Shown here piece after piece: positions 50,905 through 60,529 of a DNA stretch of 64,000 nucleotides. The notes under the pieces were generated by a model that saw nothing but the letters and a program-made list of their open reading frames with translations, searched no databases and was not told the DNA's origin. Position 1 is the first letter of the stretch, and every line of letters begins with the position of its first letter. The DNA lies in assembly GCA_002840095.1 (NCBI GenBank), contig PGZL01000002.1:93872-157871 (forward strand), read 5' to 3'. Origin of the DNA: Gammaproteobacteria bacterium HGW-Gammaproteobacteria-1. Its GTDB lineage: Bacteria > Pseudomonadota > Gammaproteobacteria > Thiohalomonadales > Thiohalomonadaceae. The translations under genes were made by a program, and so were the position numbers.

Positions 50905-52884
50905 ATGGATCAATATACGCAGGATAGCCGTTTAATTTCGATCGACACGAAATTAGGGAAGGATGAGCTGCTGCTCACTTCTTTCGAAGGCGCTGAACAC
51001 GTCTCCAATCTCTTCGAATACCGTCTTGCGGCGATATCAACGAATCATGATATCAAGCCGGAAGACATTATCGGCGAAGAAGTTACCGTCACCATCAATA
51101 CCAAGAACAAGGTATCGTTCCACGGCTTCATCAATACGTTTTCCTACGGTGAAATGCAGGCCCACAATATGCGGGAGTACCGTTTCACCATGGTGCCCTG
51201 GTTGTGGTTCCTCTCCCGGACCGAAAACCGGCGCATCTTCCAGAACAAAAACACCAAAGACATTGTCAGTCAGATCTTTTCCGATCTTGGCTTCAAGGAT
51301 TTCGAATTCAAGGCGCAGGGCGGCGTGCCGCGCGAGTACTGCGTGCAATACGGTGAGAGCGACTTGCACTTCGTCTCGCGGCTTCTCGAAGAGGAGGGCA
51401 TCGCCTATTACTTCAAGCAGGAGGCGAAAAAGCACACGCTCGTACTGGTGGATCAGAAGAACGCCTACGAGATGTGCATCGATACCAACCTGACCTATTC
51501 CCGCGGTTCCACGCCGGATAACCAGATCACGCGCTGGAGCCACAATTACGAATTCCGCAAGGGCGTATGGACGCTCAACGACTATAACTTCAAGGAACCG
51601 GCCAAGAGTCAGCTGGCCGAGGCCAAGACCACCAGCAAGTTCAGCAACGTAGCCAACTACCAGCACTACGAATACCCGGCGGTGTACGACTTCCCCTCGA
51701 ACCGCGAGCTTGTGAACATCCGCATGGATGCCGAGGAGGTGCCGATGAACAGCATCGCCGGCGCCAGCACCTGCAGTACGTTTTATGCCGGCGGTATGTT
51801 CAAGCTGGATAAGCACGAGGCCAAGGAAGAGCGTGGCACTTACCTGCTCATTTCGGTCACGCACTCCGCAAGTGATTCTTCCTACTACACCGGCGAGGGC
51901 GGCAGCGCCCATTACCGCAACACCTTCACCTGCATCCCGTCCAGCGTGCATTTCCGCCCCTTGCCCGTACACAAGCGCCCGGTCATGCGCGGTCCGCAGT
52001 CGGCCATGGTCACCGGCCCCGCGGGAGAAGAAATCTATATCGACGAATTTGGCCGCATTAAGGTGCAGTTCATCTGGGATCGTGAGGGTCAGAAGGACGA
52101 AAACAGCTCATGCTTCCTGCGTGTCATGCAGTCCTGGGCAGGTAATCAGTGGGGTACGTCATTTATCCCGCGTATCGGTCACGAGGTGATCGTGTCCTTC
52201 CTCGATGGTGACCCGGACCGGCCCATCGTTACCGGCACGGTGTACAACGGCGCCAATAAACCCGTGTACAGCTCCAAGACCCAGAGCGGCATCAAAACCC
52301 GCTCGACCAAGAACGGCACTGCGGCCAACTTCAACGAGTTGCGCTTCGAGGACAAGAAAGGCTCGGAGCAGGTATATCTGCACGCCGAGAAGAACCTGGA
52401 CACCATGGTCGAGAACGACGAGACACTGACCGTCGATCACGACCGCACCAAGCTGATCAAGCACGACGAAAACTCCACGATTAACCACGATCGCAACAAG
52501 ACCGTCGACAACAACCAGACCGAGACCATCGGCAAGAACAAGACGATCACGGTTGGGGACAATCACAAGGAATCGATCGGAAAGAACAAAACACTGGACG
52601 TTGCCGACAACCACGACGAGTCCATTGGCAAGAATATGACGATTTCGGTGGGCAAGAATCTTACCGAATCGGTTGAGGGCATGTATACCGAAACGGTCAC
52701 AAAGGATTATTCCCTCAAAGCGAAGACCATCACCATGGAAGCGGACACGACCGTGACCATCAAGACCGGTGCGGCGAAGATCGTCATGAAAAGCAATGGT
52801 GACATTACGATGAGCGGCAACAATATCAACATCAAAGGCTCCGGTAACGTCATCATCAAAGGCAGCAAGGTGTCGACGAACTAA
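50905..52884 (+). CDS. vgrG: T6SS spike protein VgrG
   Basis: A 659-residue VgrG (TssI). The gp27-like base runs to about residue 370 (DSRLISIDTKLGKDELLLTS at the start; YCVQYGESDLHFVSRLLEEE), then a gp5-like OB fold (DEFGRIKVQFIWDREG; GHEVIVSFLDGDPDRP). The C-terminal beta-helix needle has regular repeats such as ESIGKNKTL and ESIGKNMTI and ends NIKGSGNVIIKGSKV. No effector domain is fused at the end. It is followed after 17 bases by the PAAR-like gene that would cap the spike. Confidence 0.95.
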   Translation: MDQYTQDSRLISIDTKLGKDELLLTSFEGAEHVSNLFEYRLAAISTNHDIKPEDIIGEEVTVTINTKNKVSFHGFINTFSYGEMQAHNMREYRFTMVPWLWFLSRTENRRIFQNKNTKDIVSQIFSDLGFKDFEFKAQGGVPREYCVQYGESDLHFVSRLLEEEGIAYYFKQEAKKHTLVLVDQKNAYEMCIDTNLTYSRGSTPDNQITRWSHNYEFRKGVWTLNDYNFKEPAKSQLAEAKTTSKFSNVANYQHYEYPAVYDFPSNRELVNIRMDAEEVPMNSIAGASTCSTFYAGGMFKLDKHEAKEERGTYLLISVTHSASDSSYYTGEGGSAHYRNTFTCIPSSVHFRPLPVHKRPVMRGPQSAMVTGPAGEEIYIDEFGRIKVQFIWDREGQKDENSSCFLRVMQSWAGNQWGTSFIPRIGHEVIVSFLDGDPDRPIVTGTVYNGANKPVYSSKTQSGIKTRSTKNGTAANFNELRFEDKKGSEQVYLHAEKNLDTMVENDETLTVDHDRTKLIKHDENSTINHDRNKTVDNNQTETIGKNKTITVGDNHKESIGKNKTLDVADNHDESIGKNMTISVGKNLTESVEGMYTETVTKDYSLKAKTITMEADTTVTIKTGAAKIVMKSNGDITMSGNNINIKGSGNVIIKGSKVSTN

Positions 52885-52901
52885 ATTAAAGGTAGAAACC
52901 C

Positions 52902-53378
52902 ATGGCAGCGAGTGCGAATGTCAACGGTCGGACCGTTGTGCACAAGGATAGCGGCGGCGTCGCGACCAATTTTCCGGACGTATGCCTGACCCCGATCGGC
53001 AATTCTGTTGTTCCGATTCCCTACCCGAACATTGCCTTTTCCAAAGACACAGCTAAGGGAAGCAAGGCCGTCAAGATCGACGGTAATCCCATCATGCTCA
53101 AGGGTTCGAATTTCTCCACCAGCACCGGCGATGAGCCCGGTAGTCGCAAAGGTGTAGCCTCAGGTTGCATCAAGGGCAAGGCGGAGTTCACCAATTACTC
53201 GTTTGACGTGAAGGTCGAAGGTAAAAACGTTCCGCGTCTTGGTGACATGATGATGCAGAACAAGAATTCCGCATTCAACACCCCACCGATGCCGGAAGTG
53301 CAGCCGCCGCTGGTGGTGGCGCCGAAGAATGAAGAACCCGATCCGGATAATGAAATATTGGAAATTGATTTCATATAG
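52902..53378 (+). CDS. PAAR-like DUF4150 spike-tip protein
   Basis: A 158-residue DUF4150 protein, a PAAR-like family that sits on the VgrG tip. Hallmarks are NFPDVCLTPIGNSVVPIPYP, IMLKGSNFSTSTGDEPGSRK and VPRLGDMMMQNKN. The C-terminus is short and acidic with no fused toxin, so cargo is carried by the adjacent gene. AAGG and GGTAGAAACCC precede the start. Confidence 0.88.
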   Translation: MAASANVNGRTVVHKDSGGVATNFPDVCLTPIGNSVVPIPYPNIAFSKDTAKGSKAVKIDGNPIMLKGSNFSTSTGDEPGSRKGVASGCIKGKAEFTNYSFDVKVEGKNVPRLGDMMMQNKNSAFNTPPMPEVQPPLVVAPKNEEPDPDNEILEIDFI

Positions 53379-53395
53379 ACATAACGAGTGCGACG

Positions 53396-54889
53396 ATGGC
53401 CATAGAGAAGCAATGGGTCAATCTACCCAAAAAATCCGTGCATGTGGGGGAAGGAATCAGCTCGGAGAAGCGGCTGGATTTTTTACAGTTTAAGCATAAA
53501 TTCAAAACAGCCAAACCAGCGGCCTTCAAAGTAGTTGTTGTTCCGGCGGGGGGCGATAATATCAAATACAGCAAGGCGGAATTAAAGCGACATAAGGGTT
53601 TTCAGTTGCGAAAACTCCCGGTTCAATTATCTACAGCGACGAGTACCCCCCAAGTTGAACAGGAAGTTTATTTGCCTGCGGCGGGTGGCAACCGGTACAA
53701 GGTCAAGGCCATGTACAATGGCAAGGTTGTGGAATCGCCAACCATCATCGAAGTGTGGCGGCGCCTGTATTACCAGGTTATCAGTATGAATAGTGTGTCC
53801 CCATTGAGCCCGATGACTGATTTCGAAAATGCATTTCTAAATTCTGCCAAGAAATTTCATATCGAATTGAAAGAAAAGGGTAAGGGGCAAAATAAGATGA
53901 CCTTGCTCAAGACTATCCACAACGACAATGGTACCGAATTTCGTAACGAGGCCCGCAAGGTCTATTCGATCAAGAATGTAGAGCCCTATGCTGTAGCGGT
54001 AGTGTTTTCGAACTATATTGCCGACTATGTAGCGATAAACATTATTGACACGGTTTCGCGGCGAGTTCCAAGTAAACTATTCTATTGGGGGGCCAATGCG
54101 GATGAATTTGTTGTCGATATAAAGGATCGCTTCGGAAACGCTTTCTATTTATGGGAAGGATTGGATGACGATCACGATAAGGCCAAATTTTGGCTAATCT
54201 CAGCCACGTTTGTAGGTGTCGATGGTCGGTCATCTAAAATACCCAAAGAGGACGTAACAATTGTTCCGGGGACTAACGATTTTAGCTTGGGTGGTTATAA
54301 GCAGGTGAAAATAAGTCTAAGGAGCGTCCGTAAGTTAATAACCTCCGTGGAGGGCGCAATCGAGTTAAAGCTTAATGTACTAGATGGTGGATTCACGGGG
54401 GGGTTTAGTTACACTAATTTGAACTTAATTACCGTTGGTACCCGTGCCTGGTGGGAAAGCACACCTTCAACCAAGAGTGAAATGTTACAAACCATAAACC
54501 ATGAAATGGGGCATAAAGTAGGGATGGTTGGATACGGAAATAAGGACCATCGTAAAAAGAACGAGGAGTTGAAAAAAAGGGGGAAAGATGTGTCTTTCAC
54601 ATACCGTCCAGAATTGCCGGATGCCCCTAGAACCTTATATGGCGAACACCGCGGCGTGAACAATCAGGGTCATTTAGGACCACATTGCGGCAAGGGCGTG
54701 AAATATAGCAACAGTATAGGTGATTGGACCGGCAAACCCGGGTGTGTCATGTTTGGTGCTAACGCGGCGCAAGATGCAACCGGCTCATGGCAGTTTACGC
54801 CAGCAACATTTTGTGATCAATGCGAGCCTGTGGTGAGAAAGCTTGATCTAAACGGCAAGCTGTTGCCAGGGCTCAACAAAAGATTTTAA
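53396..54889 (+). CDS. Zinc-metallopeptidase T6SS effector candidate
   Basis: A 497-residue protein with a zincin motif HEMGH (His369, Glu370, His373), then GPHCGKG (His430, Cys431), CVMFG (Cys450) and FCDQCEP (Cys473, Cys476). The HC/CVMF/FCxxC pattern recalls a family of PAAR-adjacent metallopeptidases, in which these residues may add a structural site. The N-terminal 350 residues are strand-rich and unrecognised. Two membrane or soluble partner genes follow without gaps. AT-rich relative to vgrG, indicating exchangeable cargo. Activity is predicted only. Confidence 0.78.
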   Translation: MAIEKQWVNLPKKSVHVGEGISSEKRLDFLQFKHKFKTAKPAAFKVVVVPAGGDNIKYSKAELKRHKGFQLRKLPVQLSTATSTPQVEQEVYLPAAGGNRYKVKAMYNGKVVESPTIIEVWRRLYYQVISMNSVSPLSPMTDFENAFLNSAKKFHIELKEKGKGQNKMTLLKTIHNDNGTEFRNEARKVYSIKNVEPYAVAVVFSNYIADYVAINIIDTVSRRVPSKLFYWGANADEFVVDIKDRFGNAFYLWEGLDDDHDKAKFWLISATFVGVDGRSSKIPKEDVTIVPGTNDFSLGGYKQVKISLRSVRKLITSVEGAIELKLNVLDGGFTGGFSYTNLNLITVGTRAWWESTPSTKSEMLQTINHEMGHKVGMVGYGNKDHRKKNEELKKRGKDVSFTYRPELPDAPRTLYGEHRGVNNQGHLGPHCGKGVKYSNSIGDWTGKPGCVMFGANAAQDATGSWQFTPATFCDQCEPVVRKLDLNGKLLPGLNKRF

Positions 54890-54903
54890 TTTTACCGGAT
54901 TAA

Positions 54904-55563
54904 ATGAGACGTCATACCTATGTCGTCGCTACAGCGCTGCTTCTGGTTATCTCAGTCGCTGCTGGTTTATATTCATATTCTTCAACGAAATTTGAAAGGA
55001 CGCTCATCATGCAACCCTATTCGATACCCGAAGACTGCGATTTTTCGCAAGTCGTCGCGCGAGGTTTTGGGCGTGCAGGCAGGGGGCATTTTAGTGAAAA
55101 TGTATGTACTCCGATTATTCACGACTTGAAATTTGTCGGCATTGTCATTAATGCGCCGAAGGTTGTGCACTTCATTACGACGAGCACTGAAGATGGCGAA
55201 AATGCAATTCCAGTCAGCGGGCTAATTAGGCACGATTTAGGAACATTTATCGGGGGTAAGAACGAACTAAATCTCGCAGAAACGATTGTATTTGTAGTAA
55301 AAGACACCAGAACGAATGACGTCTGGCATGGAAAAATCCCTGGTCCTCAGAATTTGGTACCCAAACCAAAACCGAAAGACGGCAATGAAAGAAAGTTAAC
55401 GCCCGAGGAAATGAAGGGTAGAATTCTTGGTGAAGTTTTTAATCCCAATTTATTCGATATCACTAGCTTGCAACTGCGCGAAACGGAATATCTCGTGTAT
55501 GCGACGGTTGGCCCATATAAATCCAACGTGGTGACGATTAAAACGATCAAGGATAAGGATTAA
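54904..55563 (+). CDS. Membrane-anchored partner of the metallopeptidase effector
   Basis: A 219-residue protein with one N-terminal membrane anchor (about 6-26, VVATALLLVISVAAGLY) and a periplasmic domain with cysteines in DCDFSQVV and NVCTPIIHD. No family recognised. It starts 14 bases after the effector gene and its stop overlaps the next start by one base (TAATG). Periplasmic exposure would suit immunity to a protease delivered there. Confidence 0.65.
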   Translation: MRRHTYVVATALLLVISVAAGLYSYSSTKFERTLIMQPYSIPEDCDFSQVVARGFGRAGRGHFSENVCTPIIHDLKFVGIVINAPKVVHFITTSTEDGENAIPVSGLIRHDLGTFIGGKNELNLAETIVFVVKDTRTNDVWHGKIPGPQNLVPKPKPKDGNERKLTPEEMKGRILGEVFNPNLFDITSLQLRETEYLVYATVGPYKSNVVTIKTIKDKD

Positions 55564-55967
55564 TGACTTCAGCTATTGAGTTGCCCGGAATTTCAAAGTC
55601 TGCGAACAGTCCATATATTCAGAATTACGGGCTCGTTCTGGAGTTCTCAGCGCAAGAATCCAACAAAGACAGGAAAGTCATTCAAGGTGCCTTTGCGCTG
55701 CCAAGAGACCAAGACAATAAGGTATATGGTCCGCCCCACGAGGCTATAGTCGTCACAATTGATTTTGATGGCAGATACAGTGTCGTAAAACCATTTGAGG
55801 ACTTGGTCGCATTAGTTGGTGATGTTGAAGAAACCAAAGCCGCCCTTGTGGGGTACTTTCAATTCGACATGTATGACTATTTCGAACGCACCAGTGCGGG
55901 AATCCATTATGTGGTGAGTTCGTTAGGTGTTTACGTATCTAATATATTGCAGATACCTATCGAGTAG
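55563..55967 (+). CDS. Unknown soluble protein coupled to the effector partner
   Basis: A 134-residue soluble protein with strand-rich sequence (AIVVTIDFDGRYSVVKPFED). No signal peptide. Translationally coupled to the preceding gene. It could be a second immunity factor, or an adaptor or chaperone loading the effector. No family recognised. Confidence 0.62.
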   Translation: MTSAIELPGISKSANSPYIQNYGLVLEFSAQESNKDRKVIQGAFALPRDQDNKVYGPPHEAIVVTIDFDGRYSVVKPFEDLVALVGDVEETKAALVGYFQFDMYDYFERTSAGIHYVVSSLGVYVSNILQIPIE

Positions 55968-56203
55968 ATTGACTCCGCGATTGGTTCGTCACGACGCACA
56001 ATTCGAGGTGGTGCCTTTGCCGTTTATCGTAGTTCCCCGTCCCTGATGTGCTTGCGGTGCTCTACGATTGCTGCACGCTCGTCGATAGATATCCGATGGG
56101 GTTGGCCGCAAGCGTCCATGGGGCTCGCAGCGCTTCATGCGCGGATACCGGCAGCGCAGCGCGGTGGTGCTAGTTCTTCCGCGAACATTGATTATCACAA
56201 AAC

Positions 56204-56746
56204 ATGAAAAACAGTATACCCGATACGGACGTTTTCTACGCCGATACCCCGCAAACGACCTCTGAAATCTCCCCCGGCGAAATCATTATCGGTTCGCTGA
56301 CGGGAATCGATGCAAAGGGCCAGCCTTTGGTCCTGTATCCCGGCATTCCGGCGGCACAACCGATTGCCGCGATCTCCACGCTAGGGCTGACGCATCAGCA
56401 TACCGGTCGTCAAGTAGCGCTATTGTTCGCCAACGGCGACCCGCAAAAGCCCGTCATTATGGGATTGATACACAGTCCCTTGCATGATCTTCTTTTGGCT
56501 CAGCCGGTTGCGCCGGCGATATCAGCCGACCCCATCACTGCCGTGCTAGCGACTGATCCAGCCCGTGACCTGACCATTGACGGCAAGCGTTTGGTGATTG
56601 AGGGCAAGGAAGAGATCGTCCTCAAGTGCGGCGAGGCGAGTATCACGCTCACCAAGGCCGGCAAAATTCTCATTCGCGGCAAATATCTGCTGAATCGTTC
56701 CGCAGGTCTGATCCGCCTTCTGGGCGGTTCGGTGCAGATCAATTGA
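56204..56746 (+). CDS. DUF6484 family T6SS-associated protein
   Basis: A 180-residue protein of the DUF6484 group seen beside vgrG genes. Its first half is an OB-like domain (IIIGSLTGIDAKGQPLVLYP; TGRQVALLFANGDPQKPVIM), and the C-terminus is a short beta-helix-like repeat (LTKAGKILIRGKYLLNRSAG). It resembles the gp5 part of VgrG, so a role in effector loading or as a spike accessory is inferred. GC content returns to that of core genes here. Confidence 0.8.
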   Translation: MKNSIPDTDVFYADTPQTTSEISPGEIIIGSLTGIDAKGQPLVLYPGIPAAQPIAAISTLGLTHQHTGRQVALLFANGDPQKPVIMGLIHSPLHDLLLAQPVAPAISADPITAVLATDPARDLTIDGKRLVIEGKEEIVLKCGEASITLTKAGKILIRGKYLLNRSAGLIRLLGGSVQIN

Positions 56747-56764
56747 CCGGTGGAGTGACGGGCA

Positions 56765-58033
56765 GTGGCGGGTGAGGCGATGTCCCAGTACGACCCTATG
56801 AACGCGGCTTATGGTGAAGTTTTCGCGCAGTATGCCGAACTCGCCGCCTTCTTATGGGAGCAGCGTCGTATCGCTGTGAAGCGGCCCGACTATGTCCGGG
56901 AGGATATCGCGAACCTGGAGAGCCGCTTGGCACTGCAACTGGACGGTCTCATGACGTCCATTGACGCCGGCTGGTCGGCGTGTGAAGCGGGCCTGGACAT
57001 CGGCGAGGCCGGCGAGGTGTTTGCGGCGGCCTGCGCGGCCTTGCGCAGCCGTGAAATGCCCCGTATCCAACGCGCAGTCGAGGCCGGACTTGTCAATCCG
57101 TTGGCCACACCAGGCCTGGTTTCGGCTCTGGGCTGGCTGCCTGCCGAAGTGGTCGACCCTTGGATTGAACGTTTTTTGGCGGGCAAGGATATGCGCCATA
57201 AGTACCTGGGGGTCGCAGCCTGCAGTGTGCGCCGCCAGGACCCGGGCGACATGCTGACAGCCATATTGCAGCGTCCCGACTGCCTGCAGCACGAGGAGTT
57301 GCACGCCCGTGCCCTGCGCCTGATCGGGGAATTGCGCCGCCAGGATCTGATGGCCGCCGTCGTGACGGCGGAAAATGCCCAGAGCCAGTGCGTAAAATTC
57401 TGGGGGTTGTGGGCCGCGATCATGCTGGGCAATAAGCGGGCCGTGGAGAACTTGAAGGCATTTGTTTTCAAGCCAGGCCCCTATCAGGTTCGCGCGATTG
57501 AGTTGGCGTTCCGGGTGTTACCGGTCGAATATGCGCGCGGCTGGATTTCTGAAATGGCATCAGACCAGGCGCTAGCGCGCAGTGTCGTGGTCGCTACCGG
57601 CGTGCTGGGGGACCCGCATGCGGTTAATTGGCTGATAGGAAAAATGGCGGAGCCCGCTCTGGCGCGTGTTGCTGGAGAAGCGTTCAGCCTGATCACCGGT
57701 GCCGATTTGAAGCGCCTGCAAGCGACGCAGCCGACGCCGGAGGGTTGGCAGGACGGCCCGAACGACGACCCGGCGGATGATGTCGTCACCCTTGATGAGG
57801 ACGAATACCTGCCGTGGCCGGACAAGCTAAAGGTCGCGGCGCTGTGGCAGCGTCATGGGCAAAATTTCATGGTCGGTCAGCGCTATTTTATGGGCCGGCC
57901 CGTCTCGGCGGAGAACCTCAAGGACGGGTTAATGAATGGCCATCAACACCAGCGCCATGCTGCCGCGCTGGAGCTGGCCCTGCTCGGTGAACAAAGCCGG
58001 TTCGCGAATACCCGCGCCCGGGTAAGCCTTTAG
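56765..58033 (+). CDS. TIGR02270 family T6SS-associated protein
   Basis: A 422-residue helical-repeat protein of the TIGR02270 family, commonly encoded between vgrG and DUF2169 genes. Evidence is the HEAT-like pattern (DMRHKYLGVAACSVRRQDPG; ALRLIGELRRQDLMAAV) and NLKDGLMNGHQHQRHAAALE near the end. GTG at 56765 has GGAG upstream; ATG at 56780 is an alternative start. Function unknown; probably an effector adaptor. Confidence 0.85.
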   Translation: MAGEAMSQYDPMNAAYGEVFAQYAELAAFLWEQRRIAVKRPDYVREDIANLESRLALQLDGLMTSIDAGWSACEAGLDIGEAGEVFAAACAALRSREMPRIQRAVEAGLVNPLATPGLVSALGWLPAEVVDPWIERFLAGKDMRHKYLGVAACSVRRQDPGDMLTAILQRPDCLQHEELHARALRLIGELRRQDLMAAVVTAENAQSQCVKFWGLWAAIMLGNKRAVENLKAFVFKPGPYQVRAIELAFRVLPVEYARGWISEMASDQALARSVVVATGVLGDPHAVNWLIGKMAEPALARVAGEAFSLITGADLKRLQATQPTPEGWQDGPNDDPADDVVTLDEDEYLPWPDKLKVAALWQRHGQNFMVGQRYFMGRPVSAENLKDGLMNGHQHQRHAAALELALLGEQSRFANTRARVSL

Positions 58034-58042
58034 GCAGCCGCT

Positions 58043-59074
58043 ATGCTGGAAATCCGCAATCATACACCTCTCACCGTCTCCCTGATTCCGGGCCTGGACA
58101 AGCATGGCGTGGACTACGCGGTCGTCGTCATGAAAGGCAAATTCCAAATCGTCCCGGATACGCCGCGCCTGCTATTTAGCGAAGAACCGGCGCCGATCAT
58201 TCAGGGTGATGTGCATTATGGCGAACCTGACCTGACCAGTGTGCGATATGCCTCCGACATCGTGCCCTACAAGGTGGGGACCGATATCGTCGTCAATGGA
58301 CATGCCTATGCGCCCAATGGGCGGGGTTATTCGGTAGATGCCGTCGTGCAGGTGGGCAATCAGAGGAAGACATGCCGGGTGTTCGGCGATCGCTACTGGG
58401 ACAGATCGTCCAAGGCGGTAATGACCTGGGCGCCCAGTCAGCCTGAGCCGTTTGAGCGTATGCCTGTGATTTACGAAAACGCCTATGGTGGCATCGATAA
58501 AGCCGCAAGCGATGAAACCGCCCCGGCCTTTGACGCGCGCAATCCGGTTGGAAAAGGGTTTGTCAGCCGTGCGGGCAAACCGGAGCAAGGTATCTCGCTG
58601 CCAAATCTCGAAGATCCACAGAAGCTCATCCAGGACTGGAAGGATCAGCCACCACCCGCCGGGTTTGGTTTCATCTGCCGCAGTTGGCAGCCACGTATCG
58701 CTTTGGCAGGAACATATGACGAGCAATGGAAAAAGCAGCGCATGCCGCTGTTGCCGATGGACTTCGACGAACGCTATTTCAATGGCGCACATCCTGATTT
58801 GATCACGCAAACCCTATTGCGTGGGGGAGAGCGGGTGATGCTGAGCAACCTCTCTCCGTCAGGACAGCTCACATTTGATTTGCCTGTGTGGAGTGAGCCG
58901 ATCACCTTTTTCATCAAGGACAAAAAAGAAGTTCTGCAACCGACCCTGGATACCGTCGTTATCGAACCGGATAGTAACAGCGTGCAGGTGACATGGCGTG
59001 CCAGTCTGCCTTGCCATAAACAGTTCCTATATCTTGATACCGTGGTCATCGGCAAAAAACGGCCTGGCGCATGA
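58043..59074 (+). CDS. DUF2169 family T6SS effector adaptor
   Basis: A 343-residue DUF2169 protein, a family linked to loading of PAAR effectors onto VgrG. Recognisable segments are DYAVVVMKGKFQIVPDTPRL, HYGEPDLTSVRYASDIVPYK, ENAYGGIDKAASDE and RGGERVMLSNLSPSGQLTFD. It starts nine bases after the TIGR02270 gene and overlaps the next gene by ATGA. Confidence 0.9.
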   Translation: MLEIRNHTPLTVSLIPGLDKHGVDYAVVVMKGKFQIVPDTPRLLFSEEPAPIIQGDVHYGEPDLTSVRYASDIVPYKVGTDIVVNGHAYAPNGRGYSVDAVVQVGNQRKTCRVFGDRYWDRSSKAVMTWAPSQPEPFERMPVIYENAYGGIDKAASDETAPAFDARNPVGKGFVSRAGKPEQGISLPNLEDPQKLIQDWKDQPPPAGFGFICRSWQPRIALAGTYDEQWKKQRMPLLPMDFDERYFNGAHPDLITQTLLRGGERVMLSNLSPSGQLTFDLPVWSEPITFFIKDKKEVLQPTLDTVVIEPDSNSVQVTWRASLPCHKQFLYLDTVVIGKKRPGA

Positions 59075-60144
59075 GTGAATCCAACGACATTGTAATTACG
59101 GCACTGAGCGCGCTGACACCGGTGGGAGCGAACGCCGAACAAAGCTGTGCGGCGATTGCTGCGGGTATAAATCGCATTGGCGAACATGCCTACTACGAAT
59201 GCACGCCCGATGATCCGGAATGGGACGAGCCTCTGCCTCTGTACGTATCAGATGTCCCGGTTGTCGACCCGTTCCAGGATGGTACGGAAAGGTTGCTGGA
59301 ACTCGCGTTGCCGGCGCTGACCGAACTGATGGGTGGCGCCGGACTGCGGCGCAGCGATTTGGAAAACTGCGGGTTGATGCTGGCCTTGCCGCCGATGGAC
59401 AAGGCCACCCGCGCCATGAACCTGGCGTCGGTGATGGTGCCCGAACTGTGCAAACGGACCGGCCTTACAACGCTCAAGCTGTGGAAAACCAGCCAAACCG
59501 GCAATACGGGCGTCTTCAAGCTATTGCAGAGCGCCAGCCAGAAGTTGCAGGACGGTGACATCGAATATTGCATTGTCGGCGGTGTCGATTCTTATCTGCT
59601 TGAGGAACGGTTGGAGTTTTATGACGCCGCGTGGCGTCTGCGTAGCGGTCGCAACGTCGACGGGTTTATCCCCGGCGAGGCGGCAGCGATGCTTATGTTG
59701 GAAACCGCTCAGCACGCGAAATCACGGGGTGCATCTATTCTGGCCCGGATCGGCAGTATCGGTGAAGGTATGGAATCACAGACTATTCTCGACGATAAAC
59801 ACAGCACTGGCGTTGGCCTGACTCAGGCCATCGAAAGTGTGCTTCAGTCAGGAGTTTTTGAACAAGGATTCGACACCGTCTACTGCAGCCTGAATGGGGA
59901 GAGCTACAATGCCTTCGAGTGGGGGGTTGTGCTTACCAGGCTGGGTGATGCGCTGGCACAAATGAAAAATCTGGTGCATCCGGCGGACTGTGTAGGCGAT
60001 GTCGGCGCGGCGACGGGTGCGTTATTGCTGGCTTGTGCGACGTCTGACATTATGAATAACACTAAAAGTTCGCCGAGCCTGTTGTGGTGTAGCTCCGATT
60101 CAGGTCAGCGGATAGCCCTGAGTCTGCTGGTCGGTGAAGGGTGA
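59071..60144 (+). CDS. Ketosynthase-like T6SS-associated protein without catalytic Cys
   Basis: A 357-residue protein with the thiolase/KAS fold: DIVITALSALTPVG at the start, IVGGVDSYLLEERLEFYDA (given in part), GFIPGEAAAMLML and GDVGAATGALLLA. At the nucleophile position, usually Cys in a TACSS-type motif, it reads KTSQTGNTG (140-148). The usual His positions read CSLNGESYNAFEW and GDVGAA. It therefore lacks the condensing triad and is probably a structural or ligand-binding adaptor. Last gene of the T6SS block, coupled by ATGA to DUF2169. Confidence 0.82.
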   Translation: MSESNDIVITALSALTPVGANAEQSCAAIAAGINRIGEHAYYECTPDDPEWDEPLPLYVSDVPVVDPFQDGTERLLELALPALTELMGGAGLRRSDLENCGLMLALPPMDKATRAMNLASVMVPELCKRTGLTTLKLWKTSQTGNTGVFKLLQSASQKLQDGDIEYCIVGGVDSYLLEERLEFYDAAWRLRSGRNVDGFIPGEAAAMLMLETAQHAKSRGASILARIGSIGEGMESQTILDDKHSTGVGLTQAIESVLQSGVFEQGFDTVYCSLNGESYNAFEWGVVLTRLGDALAQMKNLVHPADCVGDVGAATGALLLACATSDIMNNTKSSPSLLWCSSDSGQRIALSLLVGEG

Positions 60145-60256
60145 GGTAGGCAGACGCTGTTGTGCGTGGCTCCCGCGCGCCCCGGGTTACGCTTAATCTT
60201 CTCGATAAACGAAATTATGGTTGTTCGTAAGTGTACAGCCGGAAAACGAGATTCGA

Positions 60257-60529
60257 TTATTTGGTAGGATTCGGCGCAGGGACAGATTTATAATTAACCG
60301 GCTCAAACAAGTCGCCAAATAGGCTGTGCAATACCAGGGTCTGTTCCTTGTTTTTCTCTTGTTTCATGTCCTGCCACGGAACGATGTAGATAATCTGCGG
60401 CATTTCGGTATTGCCTTTGATAAAGGTGGTTTGCAGTTCCAGGCGGTCGGCAGCCTGTACGGTGCCGCTTAGCGACACGAGCATACCGGCGGCCAGCATT
60501 ATCTGTTTCATGTCCATATTTCTTCTCAT
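60257..60529 (-). CDS. Small exported protein after the TPR lipoprotein
   Basis: A 90-residue protein. From the inner start at 60511 (MKQIMLAAGMLVSLSGTVQA) it has a clean signal peptide; the ATG at 60529 overlaps the upstream stop by four bases, so translation is coupled. The mature part is about 60 residues (LELQTTFIKGNTEMPQIIYI) and ends PAPNPTK. No family recognised. Confidence 0.68.
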   Translation of the reverse strand: MRRNMDMKQIMLAAGMLVSLSGTVQAADRLELQTTFIKGNTEMPQIIYIVPWQDMKQEKNKEQTLVLHSLFGDLFEPVNYKSVPAPNPTK

